From Tretioscincus oriximinensis (Eukaryota; Chordata; Lepidosauria; Squamata; Gymnophthalmidae), in NCBI GenBank assembly GCA_022410635.1, contig JAJVDF010000302.1, positions 1,087,641 to 1,151,640 on the forward strand: a stretch of 64,000 nucleotides of DNA, in the 5' to 3' direction. The stretch's first letter is position 1. Each line of letters opens with the position of its first letter. The notes under the pieces are model-generated. The model was given only the letters and a program-made list of their open reading frames with translations. It did not search any database and was not told the DNA's origin. Positions 32,401 to 47,400 of this stretch are shown here, piece after piece. The position numbers and the translations under genes were made by a program.

Positions 32401-35400
32401 TCACAAATATAAGACACGTCACTGTGTGATTAATCGTCTTTTTCACGTGATGTGCCTCCGAAGGTGATTGCTGCTCTCCAAATGAATTGGAGAAATCCTA
32501 GAATCTTGGAATTGGAACAGAACTCCAGAGTCATGGAGATTCACTGAAGGATCCCAGATAGATAGTTAAAAGTCTTCTGTCAGAAGAGCACTTGCCTCCT
32601 TGTGTGATGTCCTAAAACGATTTCATCCTAAAAATATTCTGAACAACTTGACATTTTACTGATTAACAGATTAGCTGCAGAAGATACAGAATTCATTCCA
32701 AAGACAATTTGCTACCTGAGATGGATTTTCCTCTTTATTACTCGTGTTGTCGAGGTGAAAGGGATAGGGAGGGAGAGGAGGAGGTTATTAAATGTAGGCT
32801 GCACTGCAAATGTTTTATTTTGTAATAATAATATTGATTATGTTTATTCAGCCCTTTCCAACAAACACATTGCTCTTATGCATTTTTCTTCTCTGCTTGG
32901 TGATTCCAAATTATTTTATGGAGGGCAAAATTTGCTTGGCTGTTGATTTTTCAATTGATGTAGCCAACTTAAGCCTGCGTTGTATGCTGGGCCTTGTTTG
33001 CAGAATAGGAATTGGTCCCTATGGACCTATAGGATACAGGAATCTGCTAGGTCCTGGGATGAAAAGACCCATAGCAGTAATCTGGCACTCTTCAATGGCT
33101 TTACAATGGAATCAGAGTTGGAAGGGACCTCCAGTGTCGTGAGGTCCAACCCAAAGTAGGATTCATTAAACCATCCCAGACATGTAAGTCTGTTTGAAGA
33201 CTTCTCCTCACTGCCTAATCTTTCCCTTCTCCAGGTGTTTGTCCGCAAGTTACGCAAAGCTTATGGAAAAAATGAATGGACCACTGTGGAGCGTCTCAAA
33301 GACAACAAGCCTGGGTATAAATTGGACCATGTGGTCAAAGAAAGGTGAGAGACAATGACTGCCTGACATGCATCACAGAATGACCATATTGTGGCTCAGC
33401 CAGATTAAAAAAAGCATCAGAACTGTTAACTAGAGCCCGTGAATTTAAATAAATTGATGTAACAAATGAATTACTACAATCGGTTAATATGTAATGATAC
33501 CACAGCTGAACCCCTCACGCTTTCTTGTGGTTTATTTTTATATAAAGTGTGGGTTCTTATTACAATGTTTATTATGGTTAATCTGACAATTGCCTTGCAG
33601 AGTCTTATTTGGTATGGCCCCACTACAACTATTGTCAATTAATAGGCACCGGGATATTGGGTTGTTTTAATATAAAGTTGATGTAGATAAGATGGTATAA
33701 TATAGAGTTGATAAAATATTACCATCAAAGATAGGATGTAGGCTGCCATGATTTCCCTCGGGAAGAAATATGTTCAAAGTGATCTATATTTCATTGAGCC
33801 CCTTTTACTATGTTCTCTTAATAAATACTCCGAGTTTACAAACAAAGTCCCTTTATTATAACAAAGTAACAAAAAGGAGAGCTCTACTTAAAACTAGATT
33901 CCTAGAATCCTAGAGTTGGAAGGGACCTCCAGGGCCGTGGGGTCCAATCCCGTTCTCAACGTAGGGTTCACAAAACCATCCCAGACAGATGGCTGCCCAG
34001 CCTCTGCCTGAAGACTTCCAGCAATGGAGAACTCGCCACCTCTTGTGTTAAACCAGTGGAACAGTGGGGAGTAATGATATGGGACAGAAAAATCTTGAGG
34101 CATTAGATATGAACAGTAGAGAAATCTTTCAACAAAGATGAGCGATATTAAAGTATAGTAATAGAGTTTTACTTGAAATTGGTATCCCGGTTGCTCATTT
34201 CTCAAGAGGGACGGATTAGGTAGGTTGTAAGGCCGGGAAGGAATGATAAGGAACCTGAAGTCTATGGATTAATTGGAAATCTGAGGATGCATTGTGTGGT
34301 GAATAACTAGACCCCCTTAGTGCCTGAGGAAAAGGAAATGGGCCCCCACCCTTGATTGCACATTGTGTCAGAGTTGGCATGCATGGAAGGAAAGAGGTGG
34401 CACATTTTAACTCCTGGCACATTCAAGTGATTAAAATCATGCTTCAAAGGGCAAGCCCTTCTCTCCAATTCAGGCACCCTCCCACCTCCGCCATTATCAT
34501 GGCTCCTTACTGCTGTAGTTCAGGGGTTCTTGCCCTATTTTTCTGTCCCCTGTGGTTTTTATACCTTGCCCTTCTCACCCAAAGGGAGTAGCTTACAAAG
34601 TTATTGCCCAAAGGCTTACACCTATCTTCTTTACTATGTTTGTGGTAGTATCCATTTATCTATTTGCATTCGATAGCTGTTCNAAAGCTATCAGTTTGCT
34701 TTTGAATAATGTATTGGCTAAAGCTAAGGCCAGTCGAGGACGCTCACCCTTCTCCATGGCCAACGCATAGGCTTTGAACTCTGATGTTTCTGTTGAAACA
34801 CTGAAGCTCTCATCTGTTGCACCACCATGCCTTTAAAGCAGGGGTGGGGAAACTGTGGCCCGTGGTCATGTCTGGTCTTCCAAGGCCTCTCATCCGGTCT
34901 GTGAGGATTCCCTGGCCCTGCTCACTAGAGCCCTGCCACTTCCAGTGGCTGCGCCCACTGGTACGCCATCCCGTTGGCATTACCGTGTCTTGGAACTGCA
35001 GACATCTTCTGCACGCCCTCTCAACTCAAGCTGTGGCTGAGGAGGAGGCAAGAAGTGGAAGCAGCGCAGAGGCAGCACAGCTTCTCCCAGGGCGCCCTCA
35101 GTTTGAGCTGCAGTTTTCTAAGTAGCATCTTAATGCAAGCGGAGGAGAAAGCGGCTTCCCCTGCGGAGGCAGTACAGCCAGTACAGAGAGAGAAGTCAGA
35201 TGGATCCAGGACACAAAGAGGGAAGGAAGATTATTTGCACTTTGGGGGGTCTGTGGCATTCGAGTGATGTTACAAATACAAAAATGCCCCCCCGGCAGAA
35301 ACAAATGTTTCCCCACCTCTGCTCAAAAGGTAGGCGTCACCGGCTTTGGTAGTCCAGGCTGCTTCGCTGGCGAAGGCTTGTCTAGGAAAGCTTGTGCTGC

Positions 35401-38400
35401 CTACTCTTTCCTTGTTACAATACCCCCTTGCTACATTTTCTATTTCTTTGAAATCTAAAGTTGGCAGGAAAATGTTGGCCTGTGCCGGTGAGGTTGTCTA
35501 TACAGACTGTAATAACGATGACTTGGTCCTTCCCTGTGGCGACTGTAGATACCCAACCTTTGTGGATGCCTTGCGGGATCTGGATGACGCCCTCTCCATG
35601 TGCTTCCTCTTTGCAACTTTCCCACGGACGGGCAAGTGTCACGTTCAAACAATCCAGTTGTGTCGGCGACTCACCGTGGAATTCCTCAACTACATCATTG
35701 CCTCGCGCTCCTTGCGGAAGGTGAGGGAGACCAGGCCTCAAGGGGGAAGGAGGATGGGGGGAATATCTTGGACTCTGATCCTGAACTGACTGTAACAGAA
35801 ATATCCAGAAAAAAAACTTTTCTAAAATGTTCACTTTTTGTTTTTGTATTCTCTGGCCAGGTTTTCTTATCCATTAAAGGCATCTACTACCAGGCGGAAG
35901 TAATGGGACAGCTTGTCACCTGGATAACACCCTATGCCTTTTCCCACAATGTGAGTGTTGCTCATTGCGTACAGGATTGTCTGTGTTTATTTCATATATA
36001 TACTGTATATATTATCCACAAAATTTAAATTGAAGGAATACTTCAGTTTATACTGTGAGTGCTTAAGTGTTACTTTAACATTTTGAGCAATGTAGATAAT
36101 GAAGCATAGAATCATAGAGTTGGAAGGGACCTCCAGGGTCATAGAATCATAGAGTTGGAAGGGACCTCCAGGGTCATAGAATCATAGAGTTGGAAGGGAC
36201 CTCCAGGGTCATGGGTTCCAACCCCATGCTCAGTGCAGGATTCACTGAACCATCCCAGACAAGTGGCTGCCCAGCCTCCTTCCAGAAAAGGAGAATTCAT
36301 CACTTCCTGTGCCAACTTGTTCCATTGACTTATCACCCTTACTGTCAGAAAGTTTCCCCCCGATATCTAATCTATTCCTTGCAGTTTCGTCCCATTGTTT
36401 CTAATCCTTCCATATGCCAATGAGAACAAAGTTGATCCCTCTGTATCAGCCCTTCAGATATTTGTAGACCGCTATCAGGTCTCCTCTCGATCTTCTCTTT
36501 TGACGGCTAAACTTCCCTATATTTTATAACTGTTCCTCATAGCATATGGTTTCCAAACCACTCACCATCCTTTAAGCTTTCTTCAGTTTATCAATGTCCT
36601 TTTTAAATTGGAGCATCCAGAATTGAACATTGTGTTCCAAGTGTGGTCTGTCCATAAGAACATAAGAAGAGCCATACTGGATCAGGCCACAGCCCATCCA
36701 GTCCAGCATTCTGTGTCACACAGAGGCCCACCAGATGCCCCTGGGCAGTCNGAACAGAGGAAAGCAAAATCTGCTCCTGTTCATGACTCCCTGTAAATGG
36801 CATCTCAGGAGTCCTACCTGTGGCTCCATCCCGGAGGCAACATCCAGACATCCATCCTAGTATCCATTTATACCCTTGGTGTCCATAAACCTGTCTAGTC
36901 CTGTCTTGAAACTATCCAAGCTGTTAACTACTACTACCTCTTCAGGAAGTAAATTCCACAGGCTGATGACCCTNTGAGTGAAAAAATACTTTCCTTTGTC
37001 TTTTCTCACTTTTCTACCTAACAGTTTTAAGGCCCTCTGGTCCTTGTGTTGTGTGATAGAGAAAACATTTTTTCTCTATTCACCCTGTCCATCCCATGCA
37101 TGATTTTGTACACTTCAATCAGATCACCTCTCAGACGTCGCCTTTCAAGGCTGAAGAGGCCCAGACGTTGCAAAGTCCTGCAGAAAGGAATCACTACTTC
37201 ACGTGATCGAGATTCTATGCTCTTCTTAATACAGCCTAGGATTTCATTTGCCTTTTTGTAGGAATGGTGGCCATCTCACATCTGATGGTTGGGCAGACCC
37301 AGGTTAGAAAGAGGTCACATGTGATACTTAGCATAAGTTAGCATTAGTGTTGTTCAGGCTTTGCAATGCACAGAGCTCCTTAGTAGGCCTGTAAGGTCAG
37401 GCTAAGTTAACGTGTTCTCAAGCCGTGCAAGCTGGTATCATCAGAGCACCATTCTTTACCTATTACTGCCAGATTCACCTGGATACTCCCTAAACCTTCC
37501 CTGGAACTTGCCTCTGTGCTTGCTAGTTATCTATGAAATACTGATTTGTTTATGAATTGCCACATTTATGCAAGTATGCATGCAGATAGCTAGAATGTAT
37601 TAGTAAGTGGAATATAAGCAAGCTTTGTAAGTAATAGACTCTTTGCTCTTTCTACGTGGTGTGTGCCTGTTGACCACTTCTTTGTTGCAGCTGCTTCACA
37701 CTGTAGGCTCAGGTTTAATCTGTGATCTACCCAAAAATAGGATGGAAGTTTTGCATGTTTAATGGATATGGAAAACACGAGTTTCACCTCATCTTTTCCA
37801 CATCATTTAAAAATGTAAAACTATTGTTTCTAGTTAGGCTTAAAAACCACTAGCTTTTTCACAGCCTAATAATTAACTTGCTCGGAAGGAGAGGTGGTAA
37901 TACCTAAACTAGACTTTGACCCAGGCATGCAGTTTCCAACACACAAGCATGTTGGAATGTAGCGATTTGACTTTCTCTGACTTATTTCCTATTATGCCAT
38001 GCCTTGAAGCAGCGTCAGGTGTAATATTAATGGATTTAATCTCGCTTTTTCGGTAACCAATTAAAGAACTTGGGTTGCCCTGAGGGAACAAGAACAAGAG
38101 GAGAGGAAAATATTCTTACCACAAAACGAATGTGTCCTTAAAACTATGAATTCAGCTCTTTGGCAGATGCAGAGTGTTATGTGTATTCTTTTTTATTCTG
38201 GGAGAAACCTGTANTCTTTTGAAATGTATTGTTTATGTGGTTGCTTGTTGACTGGCTTAATGGATAAGAACATAAGAACATAAGAAGAGCCATACTGGAC
38301 CAGGCCACAGCCCATCAAGTCCAGCATTCTGTGTCACACAGAGGCCCACCAGATGCACCTGGCAGTCTGAACAGAGGAAAGCAAAATATGTGCCTGTTCA

Positions 38401-41400
38401 TGACTCCCTGCAAATGGTATTTCAGGAGTCCTGCCTGTTGCTCCATCCCGGAGGCAGCATCCAGACATCCATCCTAGTTGGATATAATGCAACATAGATT
38501 CTGTTCCTGGATCAAACACCGNAGCAATGAAATGAATACCTCCTAGGTAGTCAAATGTTTTCTCAGTTGGGGAAACATAGTCTGAAAATTCCTACCTCTC
38601 AGCCCAATTGACCACAAAAGGACAATTGCAAGTCTTCGAAGGGTCACCCTACATTTTTTCTGGCACTGTTGTTGAGCTAGTGTGGTGCAGTTTTATTTTT
38701 TTATATATATATTCTTACTACCTTATACCTTAATCATTCAGAGGTTATAATCCATTGAAATCTGATATATGTTCAGTCCGCAAGAGTTCCATAAAGTTCA
38801 TCAAGCTTTAAAATATAAACCACGAAACAAATACAGAATTCTGAAAAGTGTTGAAATGTTCTGGAATCAAAACATCCAGCACGAATTTATGAAAATTCTA
38901 AGTTAATCAATTTTGGGAACTAATTTTTAGAAAGGCCCAGGCATTGACATGTTCTCTTTCTTTGAACCTAATTGATGTCATATATTTCCAGCACCCAACT
39001 GATGTAGATTATAGAGTGATGGCTACTTTCACTGAATTCTACACCACCCTCCTTGGCTTTGTTAACTTCCGCCTCTACCAGTCCCTGAACCTGCATTATC
39101 CTCCGAAGGTAAGCAATGTAGAAATGCCCGCTTAGAGAGATGTCAGCATTGTGTGATTGTTTGAAAAAAACTGTAGAAAGACTGAAAATGAGAATGGGGA
39201 ATTCTAACTATTTACCGTTTACTGTTGGGATGTATGTGGGGCAGTTTACATGATCTATCCAATTTCAAAATTTCTCATTCTCGCCATTCTGGTAAGGAGA
39301 GAGGAAGGGAAGGTGGAGAGCTGGCCAGGTGACCATAGCCCCTCCACTTCTGTTTTATATCAACAATTGACATTCAATGAATTATGCATTCACCTTACCA
39401 AAATTGCCCTAGGGGACCCAATTTATGAAGAGTAAATACACAGCTTTCAGTGCCCCGAAGGATAGGCTGGCTGCAATAGGTTGTAGCTTCTTCCAGGATT
39501 AAGAAACGTAGTCCACGCATTTTGCTTCACTCCAAGAGGAAAGCTTTTGGCTTTTATTTACAAAAACAAAAGCAAACTTGAACATATAGTCCAGCAAAGG
39601 AGCTAGCAGCACTTTGAGACTAACTTGAGAAAAGTGGTTGGCATAAGCTTTCGTAGACAGGTCTNCTTCTTCAGATGCTGAGGGAAGAAGTAGACCTGTC
39701 TACGAAAGCTTCTGCCAACCACTTTTCTCAAGTTAGTCTCAAAGTGCTGCTAGCTCCTTTGCTGGACTTTCTGCTAGACTAACACGGCTATTTCTCTGAA
39801 ANTGAACATATAGNTTAAGTGACTATCTCTTGAATACACTTCACACTCCAAGCATCTTCATTAAAGGAAGATAGAATAAGCATAAGAGTAAGTGGGCATT
39901 CACGTACAAATATAATGACAAGGTGTAATAGCAGAATCCTGTGTTCCCACGGAAAATGTGCTGCTTGCTAGGCTAAGATCATACCTTACCGTCTGGCAGT
40001 AAACATGTAGAGACTGATTTTAACTAGAAAACTCAACATCTCTGCCAGAGAATGCCCCGAATGTCTGCAGCTACCACCACAGTACAGAGGGATACTAGGG
40101 GATTACTCAAACCTTAAGACTGTGTGTGGCATGACCATGACAGAGGCCCCAATGTATTCAACGGATGTAAAGGCTAACCAAGGAAGCAGAGCAAAAATGA
40201 CCATCTTTTGACTGGATTCGTATTTACAGTAGCAGTCTGAAGCAGGCACTAATGAATAGTTCCAGTTGGACCGATCCATTTATGCTCACACTTTAGGAGC
40301 AATCATCTGTTCAGCATCTGTTCAATGGATGCGATCAGCAGGTGGAGAACCTGTGTCAGGTCCAGCTTTATTCCCCTCAGTACACCAGCCCAAGCAACAG
40401 CAGGTGACACAGGGACTCTGCTGGTAATGTTCTATGTGCTTTACTGTCTCCACTTACTGCAATTGGATGAAAACCTCATGTGACATGAAGGCCTTGTATA
40501 GCATTCATTCCAGACTCACATTATCACATTTACCTCTTCTAGATTGAAGGCCAGTATTTAATAGACCTGAAGCCAGAGGAAGGGGAGTCGTATGCCATGG
40601 ATTCAGAGAGCTATATGGAGGTAAGCATGCTGCTCTCCTAATTAAGCAAAAATCGCAACCTCAGGTTGACTGGAAGAATTGGACACATCGTGCCTGTCTT
40701 GACACAGCTGCACTTGGTACTGAGCCCAATTTAAGGCGTTAAATTAAACTCATAATGCCTTAAATAACTTGGCCCCAAATACCTCAAGGAANGCCCTCTC
40801 CCATACCTAAATGCCTGTGCCTTAAGATCTGCAGGGGAGGCCGTCCTCACAACATCCAAGGGAGTGGCAACCTAGGGCATGGTCTTCTGAGCGGTTGCCC
40901 CCAGCCTATGTCTCCCAGTCTCCCCCTCGAGGTGGCATCAGTCACCATTATTGTATTTTTTCAGATCCTTGAAGACGCGCCTCATTTGCCTGGCATTTGG
41001 CTGAAGAAATGCCATTTCCCCCACCACCACCACCTTCAGATACTGTTTTGATCTTTTTAATATGTCAATTTTGTACTACTTTATTGTTGGTTGCCCTGAG
41101 ATGTTTGCTTGTAGGGTATAAGTATAAATAAATAAGAAATGAGTAAGCAAGCTTAAAACTAATAAGCTGGTGGGAGTTTTGCTTTCTGGTCCTGTCATTG
41201 GGGCCCAAAGTCTTTGGTGGAGGGGAACCAGCAAGGATTGGTTCATATTACAGCTCATCCTAAGAACNCATTGACCAAACGCACCTGCTTGTTCTCAGCT
41301 GATATTCCACTTAACCGTAGGCGATTCTGAACTGGGCAGGATACGGAACCAGCAAGTGCACTAGGAGTCCCTTATCTTCATGTAGACCTGGTCAGTGCAG

Positions 41401-44400
41401 AATCACCCTCAGTATTATTAAACCAATTTTTGTTATTGCTCCTCTCTTTAGAAACTGTCAGCTCTCAGTGCCAGCCTGGCCAGAGTCGTAGCACCGAGCC
41501 CAGAAGATGAAATACAGGTGGATGAGTTTCCTGTGGAAGGAGTAAGTATTCACAGTGCAGAGCTGAGGAGGAAATTGGGACCCTTATACCTTCCATCATT
41601 GTAACAGATGCCCAATAAGAAACTCCCCACTGTGGCCTGTACTATTGCTGCTGGGAAGGGACAGGAAAGCAGGGCTGGAAGAAATTTTGTGATGTTGCTT
41701 CTGGGACAGGACTAGAAGTGACGTCACTCCAATTGCCGTTCCCGGAAGCAGAGTTCGGGAGTGACATCGTTTGTGCTGTCACTTCCGGAGCCCAGGGCGC
41801 CATTCCCAGAAGCAGGGACCAGAATTGACATCGTTTCTCATACCCATGCCTCATTCGGCCGAGATTTTCCCACGAAATGCACAAGATTCGCACACAACTG
41901 TCAGCACTGTGTGAGTGGCATGAGGGATTTTTCTGATCCACTGCAGTGAAATTGAAACTAGAGGAAGAGTGGGGAAGCCATGAAACGCCTTATTTTTTAA
42001 AATCCAAAGCCAAGTATTTGTGCACTTTGTTTCTTCTTTGGGAGGTTGGCAGGTATAAGGTCCTTTCCCAGTGCAGAGGAACTGCCTGTTGGTCAGTTGT
42101 AGACAACCTTTGGGGCCACATGCCAATAATACAGCCGTGGCCAATAGGGTGGGAGGAGCCACTTGTGATTAGGGGTACAGTCAAATGTAAGGGGTGCTCT
42201 ACTGTGGTGTACAACAATGGTAGACTCATCCTGATTAGTCTTTGATCTCTGACATCACAATCTTTTAAGCTTGTCTGACCGCAGCCTCGGTCTCATTTCT
42301 ATTCGCATTCATTGGTTATCAGAACTAGCGGACTGTTTATGGTGGACTTGCCCCAATATTATTCCTGTTTGGAATATGGTTCAAACCACTATGAAGAAGA
42401 AGAAGAAGAAGAAGAAGAACTTGGTTCTTATACGCCGCTTTTCTCACCTTTCAAAGGGACTCAAAGCGGCTTACAAGGATATATTTTGCCCGAAGGCTCA
42501 CATTCTATCTTCCCCACCAGGCTCTGGTGGTTCTCATGTATCTACTGCAGTCAGTTGCAATTTCTTGCAATTCATGCTTTCGAATAGCTGGGTTGGCTGG
42601 AGCTACAAGCTAGTGGAAGGTGCTCAGCCCTCCCCACAGGGCTTCGAAACCCCATCTCCCAGGCGAGAGACAAATTCCTAAGCAACTGAGCTATCCGTGC
42701 CTGCTATCTATTAAGAAGATCTTGAACTATAATTTGGTACTTACTCTCGCTCTGGTATTTTTATTCTATCAAAAGGATTCTCNCCTTCCTTTGGGTTATC
42801 GAAATCTAGTGTTTTCACTCCTAACAGCAAATTCGATCACTAAAAACTAGAAATTCCCTTCTCAGTTATCCCGTGATTGTTGGTTAGTCCGCGTTTGGTC
42901 TGCATTCCTCATGGAATCGATTCATGCCCAGAAACAAAGTTATGTTGGGTGACCCGAATTATCGATCATTCATAGATAAGTGGACCCCGCTAGTTCACTC
43001 TGCCTCCNTTGACCAATCGCTCAACCCATCCGCCAACCCATATAAACTTTTTCTACAGAAGAATATCAACCGGCTGTTCACTTTCTTGCCTCCTTTTGTC
43101 CTCTCGTTGGAGTCTGTCCCAAGGGATTCACACAATGACACTGGAGTTTAAATTTGATTGTTACAGTTTAATTAATTTTTTTCTTTTTCATTCCTGGCCC
43201 AGGTTTGGCGCTGTAACTTTCATTTCCTTTTTTGATTTTTTTTGTACTGAGTACTTATACTGTTGTTATTATTGGAAGCATTCTTGACATTTTAATTGTA
43301 TCGCACTCGATTTTAATAAAGTCTTTAATTAAAAAAAAACCTGGCAGACTGGGTGGCTTCTGGAGTTCAAATGATGTCCTTGGGGAGTGGGACTGGAGCT
43401 GCATTAACCCTACAAATAGGGCTCCAAATAGGTGGTGCATGGATTAAAAACAACGGTCTTTCAACAGAAAGGTTGGTGTTCAAGGCCCATGTGTCTGCTG
43501 TGGATTGGAGAGAGCGCCCTCTATTGTCCTTAGCTTCAGCCAATTTAGTTGTTCAAAAGAAATTGCAAGTAGATGAATAGGTACCATCACAATGTAATGG
43601 GGAAGATAGACTGTAGGCCTTTGGGCGGAAGAATAGTGCCATGCCCTTTCCTTCATCCAGTGAGGACTCTGGTGATGGAGGACCTTGCTGGACAGGAGCC
43701 TTTGGCCATGGATAGCATCAGATCTCTGAGTCACAGGCAGGATCATGTTCTGAATCCAGAGCAAGGAAGGAGAGGGACAGGTAGAGACTCAGGATTTTGC
43801 TAGTCCAGAAGAGGTTCATGAGAGCAGTTCCATAAGGTCAAGCTGTAAAACCTAACAAATCTCCAGCTATTTCCTATAAATAAGTTGAAAGCTCTCTAGA
43901 GCAGACCTGGGCAAGGGGCGGCCCNAGGGCCACATGCGGCCCTCCTACTGTCTCTGACCGGCCCGCCCCTCTTAGCTCAGAGTTATATACAGTATTGGGT
44001 AGAACTGAGTTAACTATATTAATCCGGCCCTCTCAAACCACCTCAATTTCTCATGCGGCCTCTTGGGAAAAATTAATTGCCCACCCCTGCTCTAGAGGTT
44101 TGTAGCTGACAATTGTGCCCAAAGTACTTGGGTTCATCTCTGTATCCAGTTCCTTGCATTGTTTCCCTTATCTGTGTGCCTTGGTGCGGTGTGCTGTTTG
44201 ACACCACATCTTTAGAGCTGCCTAATTTAGACTCCCAACGCTCTTTCATGGTGTTAATATTCCAGAGCTGTAATGAAGCCACTTTTGAGTTTGCTTTGGG
44301 TTTTTCAGTGTGAACTGTGTACGAGGCAGGACAAATAGCTTGTAAGCCATTTGGAGTCCTCTCTAGTGAGAAAAGGGGATATGAAAATCCAGTTCTTTTT

Positions 44401-47400
44401 CTTCCTCTTCTTCTAGAAGACATGGTTGTGCTTCAAGTCTTCAGAGTTGTTAATTTTGTTTTTCAGGAGAGTGCGGAACAAGAAGAGGCTAGAAAGAAGG
44501 AGCAGGATGATGTAGAAAAACAGAAGAAACTTTTTGAGGGGCTGCGTGTCTTCCTCAATCGGGAGGTGCCTCGGGAGCCTCTCGCTTTTATTATCCGGTA
44601 TGTATGGATTGTTTGGATGGAGCCATTTCCCTGCTTGCTTTATGGCGGGTACACTACAAGGACATACCAGCCACGATGGTATTGCACACTTCAAGCAAAG
44701 TAGACTACAAAGAAGTAACCATGTTAGTCTGAATCATAATCTCTGTGTCTCTCTTGTCTGCCTGTGTCTGTCTCTGTGTGTCTGTGTCTCTCTGTGTCTC
44801 CAAGGGAGAAGATTTTCTTCTATTAGACGATGTTTATTTGTTTCAGAAACTTCTTGGGTAATAGTCAGGTTGGATGAATTGCTCTGTTTTGATGAGGAAT
44901 GACCTATGTACGAGATCTCCATTATATTTTATACTGCTGCCCATTTGCTACCGAGCCCCAGTTCAATTGACTTGTTAGGCACTCAACAGCTTGGGTGCCA
45001 AATATTTGGAGGAACACTTCCTCCCATACTTATCTGCCCACACAATAATTTCTAATGAATCCCTCTGGATGGTCCCACCCACTTCAGTCAACAAATTAGG
45101 GTGGCCATGTGGGAGGGACCTTTTTGTGGTTGCTCCCAAATTATGGAATGATTTCCCCTCTGGACACTGTACAGCCTGGTGAAAGTACATCTGTTTATCT
45201 TGGCCTTCATTGAGCAAAACTCTGTTGTAATTTTTAATTGTAAAGAGCCACTGTGTAACCATTTTGCTTGTTTTTAATATTTTTCCTGTTGTGATGTGCA
45301 CGAAGAGTTCTGGATATAGGGTGGAATATAAATATAATTGTGAATAAGTAAAAGAAATTGCTTTGACCTGCATGCAAAAAGCTTAATTCATTTTTCTCAT
45401 CTCCTTCCGTTCTTCGGAGGCCACGTCCTACTCAGTTATTCTGTGATTCTTCCACCCACATCACATTCTCAGCTCACTGATTCACCAAGCTAACAAGGAG
45501 GTAGTTTTGATCCACCAAGATGTTGGGGGTTGAAACTGAGATACAGCAAAGTTGACTTAAATGCCAGAGATAATATTCCTTTCAGTTTGGTGACTTTTGT
45601 GGTTCTTCCTTTGTTTCCTCTTCCGCTTAGCTAGGAGAAGCAGAGTTTGAGGGCACATAATCTCTGCAGATTAAGGGCTTGCAGCTGCTGCCTTTGCAAG
45701 CCAAACCATTTTATCATCATAGGAATAAAACCAGTTACCCTGATTTGGAATCCCAGGGTGATAGCCAAAGGAAAATCAACACCCTGCTAAAGAGATCTCA
45801 GCTCAAAAAGTGTTTTTATTTCAGCTCTGGGTGGTGTCTGAGTCTGGTGTGTATTACCAGAATTCAGAGCAGTGGTAGGAGTTTTCTGTCTGAAAATCTT
45901 GGCCCGGAGCCCCAAAAGCTCAGATCTTCACTTGTGCGTGAAGCTTGTACAAATATTTTTGTTGTCACTTCGGGGCGGGACCGGAAGTGACATCATGGCT
46001 GGATACCATTCCCAGAAGCGACATCATTTGTGATGCCACTTCCAGTCCTGCCTCCAGCGACCAGGAAAATCCTGGCAAAAATCCTTGTATGGGACATGAT
46101 CATTTCTCATACTCGTGCCATTATATGGGGATTTTCTCGAACAGATGAACGAGATTCTCAGTCACCTTCCACCCTTGATCCAGAGAGGTGCTGATATTTA
46201 TACAGTACAGCAACAAATAATTGCTCCCCTTATTTCCCTCCAAAAGCATGCAACTATATTACAATTCTGCAAATACAGGTTTTTTCCTCCAAAACTCCAG
46301 CCATCTATCCCCAAGGGTTTCTGTCAACTCAAATGCCCAGATACACACAAGCATATAATCCCAATATTAATGATATATATATATATATATACAGTTAACC
46401 TTATGCCAGGGGACCTCTTGACATCCAGTAAAATAGGCTGACCCCTTTTGGGGGTGGGAAACCCAATTTTGGGATGTCTATGCTGCCCTCCCGGGGTGGG
46501 GTGGGGGGNACCATTTTCCCATTTTTTGCTGAGGAAAAAAAATAATTCACTGCACCACCACTAGGGAGCTCTGTCATCTGGGGTCAGCTCCTGAAGGCAC
46601 TGTCCCCCCAATAAAAAAGTAAAAATTCTCATACACTTCAAAAATTTCTCGCACACTTCAAAAAAAATTATTGAAGGAGACATTATAGGGATACACTATT
46701 GGACCTGGGCAACCTCAGTGTTATAACGAGAGTGCATCTCTCTAAATTAGAAAGAAAACCTATTGGGGCCTGAATGTTTCCACTTGAGAGGTTTTTAAAG
46801 GAATAGTATCTACGTTACTCTTATTCTGCTGCCAGTTATTTTATTATTTTTTCTCAGTTGTGTTCATAATAAACATTATCTTTTGTTTCATTTAAACCAT
46901 GGACTTTATATTTTACTCACAACCACTGCAGCACATTAGTACACTACAGGACTGGGGATAAAGTCCCTCAAGTGTATATAAAGTAGGACCACAGGGTGAT
47001 ACTGAGAGGGAGCCTGGGGGCAGAAGAGTATATTTCTGCAGGCTCTTGTGGCAGTAATAGTCAGGTAGCTTGTGTACCTGGGCCTGGCTAGTGGCTGCCA
47101 CACCTAACAACCCCAAGGTTGAAGTGACCCAGACTGATATTTTAATTTTGACAGCTTGTAAATATGTAATAGGCTGGACTGGTGTGATCCTCTGTTTGAT
47201 TGAAGGGTTGTGTCCTTCTTGGCAGGTGTTTTGGGGGTGCAGTCTCCTGGGACAAGTCTGTTTGTATTGGCGCTACCTATGATGTGACAGACCCAAGCAT
47301 CACACATCAAATTGTTGACCGGCCTGTCCTGGAGAAGCAAGTGATTGGCAGGTGAGGGCCAAGAGCAGCTGTTAAGGACACTAATGAAAAATAGCACCGG

